64,000 bases of DNA from a virus: IMG/VR virus record IMGVR_UViG_3300006028_000011, positions 1 through 64,000 of that record; one strand, written 5' to 3'. Positions 1-8,508 of the stretch are shown one piece after another (the first letter of the stretch is position 1; every line of letters begins with the position of its first letter). The translations under genes and the position numbers were made by a program. A model generated the notes under the pieces. The model had not been told where the DNA came from, ran no database searches, and saw nothing but the letters and a program-made list of their open reading frames with translations.

Positions 1-196
1 CGCTGATCGGCGCTCCGAGCTCGGTGTGGACCATCCGCAGGCGCGGGTTGTCGACGAGGTGGCGGAGCCGCAGCGGACACCCCTGGTGACGGAAGCTGGC
101 GACGCCCACGACCTCCCAGCCCGTCGTGCGCAGGACGTGCTCGACGAAGTGATGGCCGAGGAAGCCGGCGGCGCCGGTGACCAGGGCCCTGGTCAC
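1..196 (-). CDS. NAD-dependent sugar epimerase/dehydratase, partial
   Basis: The readable N-terminal 65 residues begin VTRALVTGAAGFLGHH, the TGxxGxxG dinucleotide-binding loop of extended short-chain dehydrogenases that epimerise or dehydrate nucleotide sugars. The gene runs off the window at base 1, so the YxxxK active site cannot be checked. The GTG start is chosen because GGAGG lies 7 bases upstream and the codon overlaps the stop of the nucleotidyltransferase gene (GTGA). Its position behind nucleotidyltransferase and glycosyltransferase genes supports a role in making a sugar donor. Confidence 0.75.
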   Translation of the reverse strand, partial: MTRALVTGAAGFLGHHFVEHVLRTTGWEVVGVASFRHQGCPLRLRHLVDNPRLRMVHTELGAPIS

Positions 197-930
197 GATC
201 GGGCCTCCTGACGGCGGACCCAGTCGGAGGCGCGGTAGTACGCCTCGATCGACTGGCCGGCGTCGGTCCAGAAGCCGTCGATCACGTCGTGCTCGAGCAG
301 GCCTCGCTCCGCGTAGCGGTTGAGCACGTCGGTGATCTCCAGCTCGCCCCGGGCGGACGGCGCCAGCCCGGGCAGGACGCTCCAGACCGTCTCGTCGAAG
401 GCGTAGGCGCCGGTGACGACGTACGGGCTCGCCGGCACCGGAGGCTTCTCCTCGACGCGCCCGATCCTGGTCGTGGCGTCCAGCTCGGGCACCCCGGACG
501 CGCGAAGGGTCGCGATATCAGCGGTGGCCTTCAGCAGCGCGCGGGCGCCGCTCTCCTGGCGCCCGAACGCCTCCACCCATGGCCGCAGCGACCGCTCCCA
601 GACGTTGTCGGCGAGCAGGACGACGACGCGTCCGCCGGCATGGGCCTCAGCCGCCAGGAGCGCCTGGGCGATGCCGCCGGGGCGCTCCTGGCAGGCGAGC
701 TGGAGACGGCGCATGCCCAGTCCCCCGCCGTCGCCGAGCAACCTGACGAAGGCGCCGAAGTGCTGGACGCCGACGACGACGACCGCCTCCTCGATGCCGG
801 CCTCGAGGAGCGTCCTGATGGAGCGGCAGACCATCGGCTCGCGCCCCAGGGGCAGCAAGTGCTTGTTGGTGCCGACGCTCAGCGCGCCGAGGCGGGTCGC
901 CGTGCCGCCGGCGAGGATGACTCCCTTCAC
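193..930 (-). CDS. Sugar-1-phosphate nucleotidyltransferase (RmlA-like)
   Basis: This 245-residue protein starts VKGVILAGGTATRLG, the glycine-rich signature of nucleotidyltransferases, followed by NKHLLPLG with the usual Lys and by LLADN, VEEKP and FWTDAG motifs. These match glucose-1-phosphate thymidylyl/uridylyltransferases, which couple a sugar phosphate to an NTP and release pyrophosphate. The GTG start overlaps the glycosyltransferase stop (GTGA), so translation is probably coupled. With the epimerase and glycosyltransferase next to it, the likely output is an activated sugar for a virion protein or for DNA. The exact sugar cannot be read from the sequence. Confidence 0.85.
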   Translation of the reverse strand: MKGVILAGGTATRLGALSVGTNKHLLPLGREPMVCRSIRTLLEAGIEEAVVVVGVQHFGAFVRLLGDGGGLGMRRLQLACQERPGGIAQALLAAEAHAGGRVVVLLADNVWERSLRPWVEAFGRQESGARALLKATADIATLRASGVPELDATTRIGRVEEKPPVPASPYVVTGAYAFDETVWSVLPGLAPSARGELEITDVLNRYAERGLLEHDVIDGFWTDAGQSIEAYYRASDWVRRQEARS

Positions 931-2276
931 GCGTACCTCTCGATGACCTCCAGGACGGAACGGGCCTGATGGCCCAGCGTGTGGTGCGCTCGCACGTACG
1001 CGGCCGCCAGCGGCCCCTTCCCGTGTCCGCGCGCCCAGGCCATGTGCGCCCGGCGCAGCTGCTTGACCAGGTCGGGGTAGGACGGGACCCACCACTGGCC
1101 GACCGAGCCGTACGACTCGACGTAGTGGCGACTGAACCCGCCTGGGATGTCGGCCGGCTCCATGTGCGAGGTGCCGACCGGCCAGCAGTGGTCGGGATAG
1201 GCGTAGTCGGCCATGCCCGAGTTGTCGGACATGACGACCTCCATCCCGGTCGCCATCGCCTCCAGCGGAGGTAGCCCGACCCCCTCGCCCTTGCTGGGCC
1301 AGAGCAGGCAGTCGTGCTCCCAGTAGCGCTGGCGGACGCGCTCGGGCGAGTCGTCGCACAGCCACAGCTCGATGCGCGGATCCACCGGAGCGGGTCCGCG
1401 CCAGGGCCACCCCGGCAGCTGGTCGGGCGCGTGCGGGATGCCGAGGGCGTCCAACAGCAGCTCGATGCCCTGAGCCCGGCGCGTCTTGATCGTGAGCCGC
1501 CACCCTTCGTCGCCGCGGCTGGCCTCCTGGAAGGCCTTCACGGCCGTGATGGGATCCTTGCGCGCGGTCAGGGCGCCGAGGATGAGGACGCGGAAGGTGT
1601 CCCCCGCGGGGCGCTCGCGGAAGGCGAACCAGTCGGTGTCGACCCCGGGCGTCAGGACCGAGACGGGAAGGTCGCGGCGGAGGCCGCTGCGCCGCCACAC
1701 GTCCGGCTGGAAGTTGGAGGTCAGGATCAGGTGATCGAGGCGGTTGACCTGCCGGACGTGGAACTCGGGCACCCGGTCGGTCTCGAACTGGGTGATCCCG
1801 ATCTTGTAGACGCTCTGGTGGACGTGCAGACGCTCGTCGTAGGGCACCGTCATCGCGATCCCGATGCGGCAGGGGAGACGGAGGCGATTGCGACGGGCCT
1901 CGGCGAGGACGCCCGGAGCGAGATGGGGGTGATCGCCGGTCGGCGTCTCTCGCCACTCGGCGTCGAGCAGGACCGGCGCGACGCCGAGGCGCTGCAGGCC
2001 CTCGACGATCGCGAGCGCGTGGCGGCCGTAGCCGTCGATCGACGAGAGCGGGCACCAGAAGTCGAAGGCGAGGCGGCCGCCCTCGTCGGACGTCCTGAGC
2101 ATGTCCTGGACGCTGGTGAAGTCGATGTGGATCCCGGGCGCATTTCCGAACTGCTCCAGGAACTCCATCGGGACGTCGACCGTCTCGCCGGGCTGGATGA
2201 TCCATCGGCCCATCTGCTGGGGCAGGTCCGCGGTGTTGGTCACCCGGAGCGGGAGCCGGTCGGCGGTGGAGATCAT
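927..2276 (-). CDS. Glycosyltransferase (GT4-like) with a short N-terminal virion-type domain
   Basis: The protein has 449 residues. The first ~70 (with PGETVDVP) look like the small beta domains found in phage structural proteins. The rest is a GT-B glycosyltransferase with GVDTDWF, a GALTARKDP segment and the donor-binding motif SKGEGVGLPPLEAMATG near the C terminus. It would transfer a sugar from a nucleotide donor. It sits directly downstream of the major capsid gene and upstream of two nucleotide-sugar genes, so glycosylation of capsid or another virion part is a reasonable inference. The ATG at 2276 is the first good start. An upstream start within the same open frame would only add basic low-complexity sequence. 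Confidence 0.8.
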   Translation of the reverse strand: MISTADRLPLRVTNTADLPQQMGRWIIQPGETVDVPMEFLEQFGNAPGIHIDFTSVQDMLRTSDEGGRLAFDFWCPLSSIDGYGRHALAIVEGLQRLGVAPVLLDAEWRETPTGDHPHLAPGVLAEARRNRLRLPCRIGIAMTVPYDERLHVHQSVYKIGITQFETDRVPEFHVRQVNRLDHLILTSNFQPDVWRRSGLRRDLPVSVLTPGVDTDWFAFRERPAGDTFRVLILGALTARKDPITAVKAFQEASRGDEGWRLTIKTRRAQGIELLLDALGIPHAPDQLPGWPWRGPAPVDPRIELWLCDDSPERVRQRYWEHDCLLWPSKGEGVGLPPLEAMATGMEVVMSDNSGMADYAYPDHCWPVGTSHMEPADIPGGFSRHYVESYGSVGQWWVPSYPDLVKQLRRAHMAWARGHGKGPLAAAYVRAHHTLGHQARSVLEVIERYA

Positions 2277-2338
2277 GGGCGCCTCGACGAAGGGGATGGG
2301 CGGAGGCCCCGGACGAGACCGGAGCCTCCAAGGGATCG

Positions 2339-3625
2339 CTAGAAGACCAGGCCGGCCGGGCCCTTGATGGGCATGAAGCCGTACGGCTTGGTGCAGATCT
2401 GCGCCGAGCGCTCCCGGATGTTCCGGGTGTAGGCGTCCACGTTCTGGTAGGCGCCGCCCGACGTGTTGTAGTCCCCGTAGATCGCGGGCATGACCTGGAT
2501 GGGGACGTAGGGGGCGTACACGTACGCCGCCTGCAGCTGGCTCGGGTTCCGCTTGTAGAGGAACCCGACGTCGTCCTTGATGAAGTCGGTCCCCCAGATC
2601 CTCCACCGGCCGGCGTACGTGCCGTAGTCGGTGATGCCCAGGGAGGCCATGTTCTGGTCGGTCGGCGCCTGCGACTGGGTGGCCGTGTTGAGCTTCTGCA
2701 GGAAGCCCGCCAGGCCGTAGCCGGCGATGATGCCGTCCGAGGGGTAGCGGTTCGCCTTCTGGAAGAGGACGTCCGCGTCGATGACCTGGCCGTAGACCAG
2801 CGCCTTGTAGTCGGTGACCGTGTTCGAGCCCTGGGCCGCGATGGTGGTCAGGGTGTTCGGGCCGGCCCACGGGTTGACCAGGTTGGCGCCGGTCCCGGTC
2901 CCGCTCGTCGAGTTGATGTAGATGTCCTGGATGTGGCGGCCGAACAGGTTGCGCACGAACTCCTCGGAGAACGCGCCGATGAGCTCCTGCTCGATGTCGA
3001 GGCCCAGCTGCGCCCGGGCGTCCTCCATGGCCTCGAGGCTCCAGGACATGCCCATGAGCTGCTTGACCACGGTGAGGGTCGTCCGGTTGAGGCTGATCTT
3101 CCCCTTGTTCGGGACGCCGAGCTCCGCCGTGAGGAAGTTGTTGTACTCGACGGACAGGATGTTCGTCGAGTCGTTCTCGCGGAGGAAGTCGAGCCAGAAC
3201 ACGTAGCCGGTCGGCCCCGGGAGCGGCTGCACCACCTGGAAGTCGGCCTCAATGACCAGCGCGTAGATGCGCCGGACGATCGGGAGGCTGTACTTGGTGG
3301 GCAGCGCCAGGTCCGCGTCGGCGGTGTCCTGGAGGAGGACGCGGCCGTTGGAGACGGTCGCCTCCTTCGAGTGCTGGAAGCGGAGCTGGTTCTCCAGCAC
3401 CATCGCCATCGCCTGTCGCGAACGCTCGCTGCGCAGGGGGATGGCGTTGAAGCGCTGCTCCGACTCCTGGCCGAGCCAGTCGATGTACTCGACCTTGCCG
3501 GTGCGGGTGTTGAGCGTGGGGCGATGGCTCCACTTCTTCACCAGCAGCTCCTGCTGGAGCTGCACGTTGCGCATCTGCTCCAGAGCGACCTGCGGGTCGA
3601 CGGCGTCGATGTCGATGCCGGGCAT
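2339..3625 (-). CDS. Major capsid protein (T4 gp23-like HK97 fold)
   Basis: The 428-residue product has the layout of T4-like major capsid proteins. It contains a long region with SLEAMEDARAQLGLDIEQEL (the conserved helix around the spine) and a C-terminal part with YVYAPYVPIQVMP and EICTKPYG-like sequence (RSAQICTKPYGF). It would form the icosahedral shell of the virion. Its ATG directly abuts the TAG stop of the protease/scaffold gene, with GGAGG just upstream inside that gene, so the two are translationally linked. Length and gene order (portal, head morphogenesis, protease/scaffold, capsid) fit the assignment. Confidence 0.9.
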   Translation of the reverse strand: MPGIDIDAVDPQVALEQMRNVQLQQELLVKKWSHRPTLNTRTGKVEYIDWLGQESEQRFNAIPLRSERSRQAMAMVLENQLRFQHSKEATVSNGRVLLQDTADADLALPTKYSLPIVRRIYALVIEADFQVVQPLPGPTGYVFWLDFLRENDSTNILSVEYNNFLTAELGVPNKGKISLNRTTLTVVKQLMGMSWSLEAMEDARAQLGLDIEQELIGAFSEEFVRNLFGRHIQDIYINSTSGTGTGANLVNPWAGPNTLTTIAAQGSNTVTDYKALVYGQVIDADVLFQKANRYPSDGIIAGYGLAGFLQKLNTATQSQAPTDQNMASLGITDYGTYAGRWRIWGTDFIKDDVGFLYKRNPSQLQAAYVYAPYVPIQVMPAIYGDYNTSGGAYQNVDAYTRNIRERSAQICTKPYGFMPIKGPAGLVF

Positions 3626-4081
3626 CTAGACCTCCGCCAGGTCGACGCCGGAGAACTCCCCGGGGTCGTGATCCTTGGCGCCCTCGCCCTCCTGGGTGAT
3701 GGGCACCTTGCCGGCGCCGCCCGGCTGGAACATCTCCAGCAGGACCTCTCGGGTGGGTCGCTCGATCGCCGGCTCCTCGGTGGCCTTGGCGCGCTTGAGC
3801 GCCTCGAGCAGGACGGGGAACGCCCGCTCGGCCACCTGGGCGTCCGTCTCGCAGTCCGAGCAGAGCTCCTGGAGCACCGGAAGCGCCTTCTCGGGGTCCG
3901 GGAAGTTGCCGGCGATCTCCCTCAGCTTCTCGTCCCGCAGGCGCGCGTTCCGCTCCTGCTCCAGGACGTTGAGCCGCGAGGTGAGCTGCTGGTTCTCCCG
4001 ACGTAGAGGAGCCTCGATCTCGGCCACGATCTCCGGGTACTCGGCCCGGAGCGTGTCGAGTGTCAGCTCGTCTTCAGACAT
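3626..4081 (-). CDS. Possible free scaffolding protein from an internal in-frame start
   Basis: Within the protease gene an ATG at 4081 (MSEDELTLD) is preceded by AAGGAGGA, 12 bases from the start. It would yield a 151-residue acidic, coiled-coil protein covering exactly the scaffold portion. Lambda and other phages make scaffold this way from the 3' end of the protease gene. The ribosome binding site is seen directly. Use of the start is inferred. Confidence 0.55.
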   Translation of the reverse strand: MSEDELTLDTLRAEYPEIVAEIEAPLRRENQQLTSRLNVLEQERNARLRDEKLREIAGNFPDPEKALPVLQELCSDCETDAQVAERAFPVLLEALKRAKATEEPAIERPTREVLLEMFQPGGAGKVPITQEGEGAKDHDPGEFSGVDLAEV

Positions 4082-5407
4082 GAGTCGCGGTGTCCTCCTT
4101 CTCGGAGTGGGATGATTCGCTGGGGCCTTCGCGGCCTCGACACGCGCGTCCTCCTGCAGGATCTGGATGCCCCACGTCGGCTGCGCCGGCGAGTCAGGCG
4201 CGAAGTCCACGCCGTCGATCGCCAGCCGGAGCGGCGTCAGCATCGGCTGCCCGTTCACCTTCCGGTCCTCCAGCTCGAACCGGCCAAGGCCCGAGCGGAG
4301 CGAGACCGCGTTCAGGTGCTTGTTCTGTGCGAGCACCTGGATGTCACGGCCGGTGGAGGTGGGCGAGACTTCGAGGGTCGCGTAGCCAATGCGGCCCTCC
4401 TGCTCGAGGTCCACGACGGCGCCGACCGGCAGATGGTCGCCGCTGGTGGCGTGGGCGTGTCGCGCATAGACGTTGAGGGGCTGCTTGCCCTCCTCGATCT
4501 GGCGCTTGCCCTCCTGGACGATGCCCGGGAGGATCGAGCGCGGGAAGTAGATGGGCTTGGTGAATCCGGGCGCCCGGGCGATCGACTCGCCGACGTAGAA
4601 GGGCACCTTGAGGCGCATGACGCCGCCGTTGGCCTCGGCCGCCTCCTGGAGGATGACCGGCTTCGGGACCTCGCCCTCCAGCAGCAGCAACGGCCTCAGC
4701 GGGCTCGTCTCGGAGACCATCGCCCCCTTCGCCCTCGCGCGCTGGCCCTTCGCGGTGAGCTGACCGGACGGAAGCACGTAGTCGTGGTCCGAGTCGCCCT
4801 CCGGCGAGGAGTCGTCGTCGCCGTCGTGGTCGGGGTCGAACACTCGGCGACCGTCCGGCTCGATGCGGTAGTCGCCGTCGTAGCGGACGCCCGCCGCGCC
4901 CGACTGCGAGGGCGATCCGGCCTCGGCCGCCAGCGCGCCGCTCGAGGTCCACGCCCTCGGGATGGCGGACGACTTGCCCAGGGCGCGGGCGCGCTTGATG
5001 ATGTGCCGGCGGATGGCGTCGTGATCCTTCCCGCCGCGGCCGACCGCGCTGATGGCCTTGCCGAGGTCCTCCTCGTCGCCGATCGGGTAGCTGGGCTCGC
5101 CGTTGGCGTTGCGGATCGCCTGACCCTTGGCCAGCATCGAGCGCAGCTGGTCTGCGGTGTACTTGGCCATGTCGATAGGGCCTCCTGGGAGCGTGGGGAT
5201 GTCGTCCGGGCAGGGCACCGGGTCGGTCGGCTGGGTCAGCGCGGCCTTCGCCGCCAGCTGGCGGCGGCGCTCGCGCGACTCGTCGTCCTGGACCTCGTCG
5301 CCGGTCTTGGGGAGGGCCACCTTCACCAGGTGCCCACCCGACTTGGCGACCGCCGTCCCGGCGGAGATGTCGGTGCTCGTGGTGTCGAGCTGGAGCGGAT
5401 CGGTCAT
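3626..5407 (-). CDS. Prohead maturation protease fused to scaffold
   Basis: The 593-residue product has three recognisable parts. Residues ~75-150 contain a YPIGDEEDL...AIRRHIIKRA segment often found in phage capsid-related proteins. Residues ~270-420 form a prohead-protease-like domain with NVYARHAH as the probable His and LNAVSLRSG as the probable Ser region. The C-terminal ~150 residues are a charged, helical scaffold-like segment. A protease/scaffold next to the major capsid gene is standard for head assembly. An ATG at 4081 with its own ribosome binding site could give a free scaffold (separate entry). Asp/Glu-rich stretches near residue 200 are also notable. Confidence 0.8.
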   Translation of the reverse strand: MTDPLQLDTTSTDISAGTAVAKSGGHLVKVALPKTGDEVQDDESRERRRQLAAKAALTQPTDPVPCPDDIPTLPGGPIDMAKYTADQLRSMLAKGQAIRNANGEPSYPIGDEEDLGKAISAVGRGGKDHDAIRRHIIKRARALGKSSAIPRAWTSSGALAAEAGSPSQSGAAGVRYDGDYRIEPDGRRVFDPDHDGDDDSSPEGDSDHDYVLPSGQLTAKGQRARAKGAMVSETSPLRPLLLLEGEVPKPVILQEAAEANGGVMRLKVPFYVGESIARAPGFTKPIYFPRSILPGIVQEGKRQIEEGKQPLNVYARHAHATSGDHLPVGAVVDLEQEGRIGYATLEVSPTSTGRDIQVLAQNKHLNAVSLRSGLGRFELEDRKVNGQPMLTPLRLAIDGVDFAPDSPAQPTWGIQILQEDARVEAAKAPANHPTPRRRTPRLMSEDELTLDTLRAEYPEIVAEIEAPLRRENQQLTSRLNVLEQERNARLRDEKLREIAGNFPDPEKALPVLQELCSDCETDAQVAERAFPVLLEALKRAKATEEPAIERPTREVLLEMFQPGGAGKVPITQEGEGAKDHDPGEFSGVDLAEV

Positions 5408-5502
5408 CGCCGGGGCGGCTGCGGACCCTGCGGCGTGGCGCCCTGCACCGGGCCGTCCGGCGGCAGGAAGAGGTCGGCCAAGGTGGTCGTGCTGCGGGCC
5501 AT
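5404..5502 (-). CDS. Small 32-residue protein in the head operon
   Basis: MARSTTTLADLFLPPDG is preceded by AGGAGG at an 8-base spacing and its TGA overlaps the protease ATG (ATGA). No family is recognised. It fills the only space between the head-morphogenesis gene and the protease, so it is probably translated and may act as a coupling peptide. Confidence 0.55.
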   Translation of the reverse strand: MARSTTTLADLFLPPDGPVQGATPQGPQPPRR

Positions 5503-5542
5503 GCGGGCGCCTCCTGCGAGTACGACTGGATGCCGGGCCGGC

Positions 5543-6625
5543 TCAGGCAGCGATGGCGTCGCCGGAGCCGGTGTCGTAGACGGCGGCCAGGCTGCAGCGG
5601 CAGTTCCCCTTGCCGCGACACGCCTCGCCAGGCAGGGGCGCCTCCAGGGGTTCCCAGTAGATGCCGTCCTCGTCCTGGCCGCCGGCGCCCTCTTCCTGGC
5701 AGGGCAGGCACACGTCGCCGTCGTTCTGTGTCTCGTACTGGACGCCCATCCGGAACCCGGCGCCACCGGAAGCGCTCAGCGCCGAGCCCAGGTCGGCGAG
5801 ATCGGCCACCCCGATGCCGAGCGCCTCCGCGATGGCGTCGTCCAGCTCGGCCGGAGTGACGCCACCGGCAGCCGAGAGGGCCGCCGCCCCGGAGCCGGCC
5901 GCGGCGACGGCTTGGCCCGCCGCCCCAGCCAGCGCCGCCGGGGTCACACCGAGAGCGCTCGCCGCGGCCTGCGATGTCTCCGACGTCGCCGTGGCCAGGT
6001 CCGCCACCGTGGCGCCGAGGCGCTCGAGGACTCTTTCGACTCGGGAACGGCTCAGCCGCAACAGGAGGGCGAGGGCGACAAGGACGGCGAGCTCGTCGTC
6101 GCGCTGCTCTTCCTCGCCGTCATCCTCCTGACGCAGGGGCAGCCGGAACCGGGAGCGCACGGTGTCGCCGAGGTCGCGCGCGCCGGCGCGGAACCCGGCC
6201 TCCGTCACACGCCAAAGTTGCCCGCCGTACTGCTGCTCGACGCGACTCCGAAAGGCCTTGCCCAGATCGACGAGGTCGGCGCCCTGCATCCGCTGCAAGG
6301 TGGCCTTGTCCTGGATGTCGGCCTCAAGGGAGCGCTGGACGTACATGCGGTTGGACTGAAGCGCCGCCGCGACCCAGCGCCGGTCGTCGGGGCCGAGGGT
6401 GGCAGCTCCGAACGCCTGGCGCTTCCCGCGCAGGTAGGCCGGCTCGTAGTTGGCCTCGGCCGCCTGCTGGAGTCGCGCGCCGAGCGCCTGCGTGCTCATG
6501 CCGGCCACCTGGGAGCGCCGCAGCCAGTCATCGAAGATGGCGCGGAGGGCGCGGCCGTAGCCGGCCACCTGGGCGTCGTTGTCCGTGCGGTGGAGTGCGG
6601 AGCGGGCGATCCTGCGGACGGTCAC
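5543..6625 (-). CDS. Phage head morphogenesis protein (SPP1 gp7 / Mu gpF-like)
   Basis: The 360-residue product is helical and Ala-rich. It ends in the Cys cluster of the Mu gpF family (QNDGDVCLPCQEEG ... CRGKGNCRCS), a putative metal-binding C terminus. Such proteins are minor head components needed to start capsid assembly or protect DNA ends, and their genes usually sit between portal and protease, as here. The GTG start overlaps the preceding stop (GTGA). An acidic stretch near residue 170 (DDGEEEQRDDE) interrupts two helical halves. Confidence 0.85.
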   Translation of the reverse strand: MTVRRIARSALHRTDNDAQVAGYGRALRAIFDDWLRRSQVAGMSTQALGARLQQAAEANYEPAYLRGKRQAFGAATLGPDDRRWVAAALQSNRMYVQRSLEADIQDKATLQRMQGADLVDLGKAFRSRVEQQYGGQLWRVTEAGFRAGARDLGDTVRSRFRLPLRQEDDGEEEQRDDELAVLVALALLLRLSRSRVERVLERLGATVADLATATSETSQAAASALGVTPAALAGAAGQAVAAAGSGAAALSAAGGVTPAELDDAIAEALGIGVADLADLGSALSASGGAGFRMGVQYETQNDGDVCLPCQEEGAGGQDEDGIYWEPLEAPLPGEACRGKGNCRCSLAAVYDTGSGDAIAA

Positions 6626-6963
6626 AGCAGCTTCGGTGTGATCCGCCAGATCGCCTGGTCCGCATCCGGCCAGCGCTCGATGTCGCCGTTCGCGAACGTC
6701 ACCATCCACTCGGCGAAGAGGTCCTGCGCCACCGCCACATCGGCCGCGACCTGCTGGTACTGGACGCCGCCGGTGGTGTCGAGCGCCCCGCCCCCGATGG
6801 CTGTCACCGTGCCGTTGGCCACGATCGCGTTGCCGAGTCGATCCACGGCATGGAACTTCACGGTGGCGCCGGTCAGGTTCACGGCGACCCCGTTCCTGTC
6901 CAGCAGGGTGTCCGTGATCGGCGGTCCGGTGTCGCCCTGCTTGGAGTAGTAGAACGTCGCCAT
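6622..6963 (-). CDS. Virion protein with BppU-like Ig-type domain
   Basis: The 113-residue product starts MATFYYSKQGDTGPPITDTL and contains DRNGVAVNLTGATVKFHAVD, the pattern of the N-terminal beta domain of baseplate upper proteins and related phage structural proteins. It ends DGDIERWPDADQ-like, typical of small head/baseplate adaptors. Its start overlaps the preceding stop as TGATG. The exact role in the particle is not clear. Confidence 0.6.
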   Translation of the reverse strand: MATFYYSKQGDTGPPITDTLLDRNGVAVNLTGATVKFHAVDRLGNAIVANGTVTAIGGGALDTTGGVQYQQVAADVAVAQDLFAEWMVTFANGDIERWPDADQAIWRITPKLL

Positions 6964-8213
6964 CAGCGCAGGGTCACCTCGTCGCCCGCGGCCGGGGTGC
7001 GCAGCATCCGCAGCGCCGCCGGCAGCGCCTTGGCCCAGCTCGTGAAGGTCAGGCCCTTGTCGTTGACCACAGCAGTGCCGTGGTCCTTGCTCACGAACTG
7101 GTCGTAGCGGACGCCCTCCTCGCGCATCTGGTGGCGCATGGCGGCGAGCCGCCGAGAGGACTCCTCCGGGGTCTTGTCCGCCGGGTCCCAGCCGGCGCAC
7201 GAGAGGTGGATCTGGTAGCCGGCGTCCCAGACCTGCCGGAGCGCGTCCACCGCGGCGGGGGAGATGCGGCCCTCGCGCGCCGAGCTGTTCGAGTCGCTGA
7301 GGCAGCGATGGACGTCCACGTCGAGGATGCGGGTCGAGAGGCCGCGTGGCTGGTCGGGCGGCACCGCGTCAGGGTCCGGCCAGTCCTCGATCAGTTGCCC
7401 CTGGTCCGGAAGCTGGACCAGGCGGCGGATGCCAGCCTTGTCCGACTCCGTGCGCTGCTCGAGCTGGGCCTCGACCCCAGCTCGGACCGCGTCCCAGTCG
7501 CCGCGCCTGACCGGCACCATCCGGTCGTCCAGGTAGCAACGGGCCCTGACGTTGCCCGTGATGAACCCGATCGGCAGCCCGTAGGCGGTGCACCACGACT
7601 GGATGAGCACCTGGCGGGCGGCGAGGACGAGCGGGCCGTGCGAGGGGTCCAGCCCGGCGGTCGCGATGTGCAGGCACAGGCCCTGGCCCCGCCAGACGTC
7701 CAGCGCGGCCTTGACGCCATCGAAGGGGGGCGCGAGGAAGCCGGGCTGGTCGATGGCTACGAACCCCGGGCTCGGCGTCAAGGTCTCGTGGAGGTCGAAG
7801 ACGACGACCGGGGGCGCGCCGGCGTCCGTGGAGTGGTCGTGGGCCGGCGGGCGCTTCTCGTCGGTGTAGACCCGCTCCAGCACCAGGCGGCGCGTCTCGC
7901 TGTCGGCGAGGACGGCGGCCATCTGGCCGAGGCGGGACTCCAGCGCCACGGCCTCCTCGGCCCAGCGCTGGAGCTGCGCCGCCGCCTCCGCGTGCTGAGC
8001 GGTCAGCGCGGCGGCCTGCCGCTCTCTCGTCGCGAGCTCGGCGCGCAGGGTGGCCTCGACGCCCTCCCGGGCCGCCAGGCGCCGGCGCAGGACGCGCATC
8101 TCGCCGAGGAGGCGGTCCGACTCGCGCTCCACCTCGCGCAGACGAGGCCGGAAGGCGTCGGCGACCTCGGCCGAGACCCGGTCGATGAGGACGGCCGCCT
8201 CGTGGTCAGTCAT
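6963..8213 (-). CDS. Coiled-coil protein with two tandem HAD-like domains
   Basis: The 416-residue product begins with ~140 residues of charged coiled coil, then two HAD-phosphatase-like halves. The first has VVFDLHETLTPS (motif I, second Asp replaced by His) and YLDDRMVPV (motif IV). The second has RILDVDVHRCLS and VVNDKG. HAD enzymes use the first Asp as nucleophile to hydrolyse phosphate esters. The altered second Asp in both halves may change or abolish catalysis. Lying between portal and head-morphogenesis genes, it may be a virion-associated or modification enzyme. The start at 8213 overlaps the end of the small Cys-rich gene. Confidence 0.65.
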   Translation of the reverse strand: MTDHEAAVLIDRVSAEVADAFRPRLREVERESDRLLGEMRVLRRRLAAREGVEATLRAELATRERQAAALTAQHAEAAAQLQRWAEEAVALESRLGQMAAVLADSETRRLVLERVYTDEKRPPAHDHSTDAGAPPVVVFDLHETLTPSPGFVAIDQPGFLAPPFDGVKAALDVWRGQGLCLHIATAGLDPSHGPLVLAARQVLIQSWCTAYGLPIGFITGNVRARCYLDDRMVPVRRGDWDAVRAGVEAQLEQRTESDKAGIRRLVQLPDQGQLIEDWPDPDAVPPDQPRGLSTRILDVDVHRCLSDSNSSAREGRISPAAVDALRQVWDAGYQIHLSCAGWDPADKTPEESSRRLAAMRHQMREEGVRYDQFVSKDHGTAVVNDKGLTFTSWAKALPAALRMLRTPAAGDEVTLR

Positions 8214-8376
8214 GGACCCTGTTCCTCTTCGCCTTCCGACGCTGCTCGTGCTGACTGCTGCTGCAGCAGCGTCGAGAGTGGCCGCAGGAGCGGCAGTAGC
8301 CGTCCGTGTACGCCTTGAACCCGGGACAGCGACGCGATGCCCGCGTGCCGCACAGGCAGCGCTGCGGGTCACTCAA
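8206..8376 (-). CDS. Small Cys-rich zinc-binding protein
   Basis: Starting from TTG at 8376 the frame reads a 56-residue protein with CLCG, CPGFKAYTDGYC, RSCGH and RRCC, a zinc-ribbon-like spacing, and a basic C terminus. The TTG overlaps the preceding small gene's stop and its own TGA overlaps the next ATG. Tight packing and Cys spacing argue that it is real. The non-ATG start is the weak point. Confidence 0.5.
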   Translation of the reverse strand: MSDPQRCLCGTRASRRCPGFKAYTDGYCRSCGHSRRCCSSSQHEQRRKAKRNRVHD

Positions 8377-8500
8377 CCCGCCACCATCGACCGGCGAAGA
8401 ACCTGATCGGCCGCAGGCAGCGGGCGCAGACCGAATCGGTGGCCGACGAGGCCGTACGGTGGCCCCAGAGTCCGCAGGCCAGCTCGGCCAAGACCAGCAG
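8369..8500 (-). CDS. Small zinc-finger-like protein, start uncertain
   Basis: This frame between the portal stop and the next small gene reads ~43 residues with LACGLWGHRTAS and VCARC, which could bind one zinc. The only in-frame starts are CTG or TTG, so the exact beginning is not settled. It ends in TGA overlapping the following TTG. Confidence 0.35.
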   Translation of the reverse strand: MLVLAELACGLWGHRTASSATDSVCARCLRPIRFFAGRWWRVE

Positions 8501-8508
8501 CGCGCGGC

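Noticed and set aside
4112-6949. Long plus-strand frame (945 codons)
   Set aside because: It is fully antisense to the protease/scaffold and head-morphogenesis genes, which have motifs and start signals. It is an artefact of high GC.
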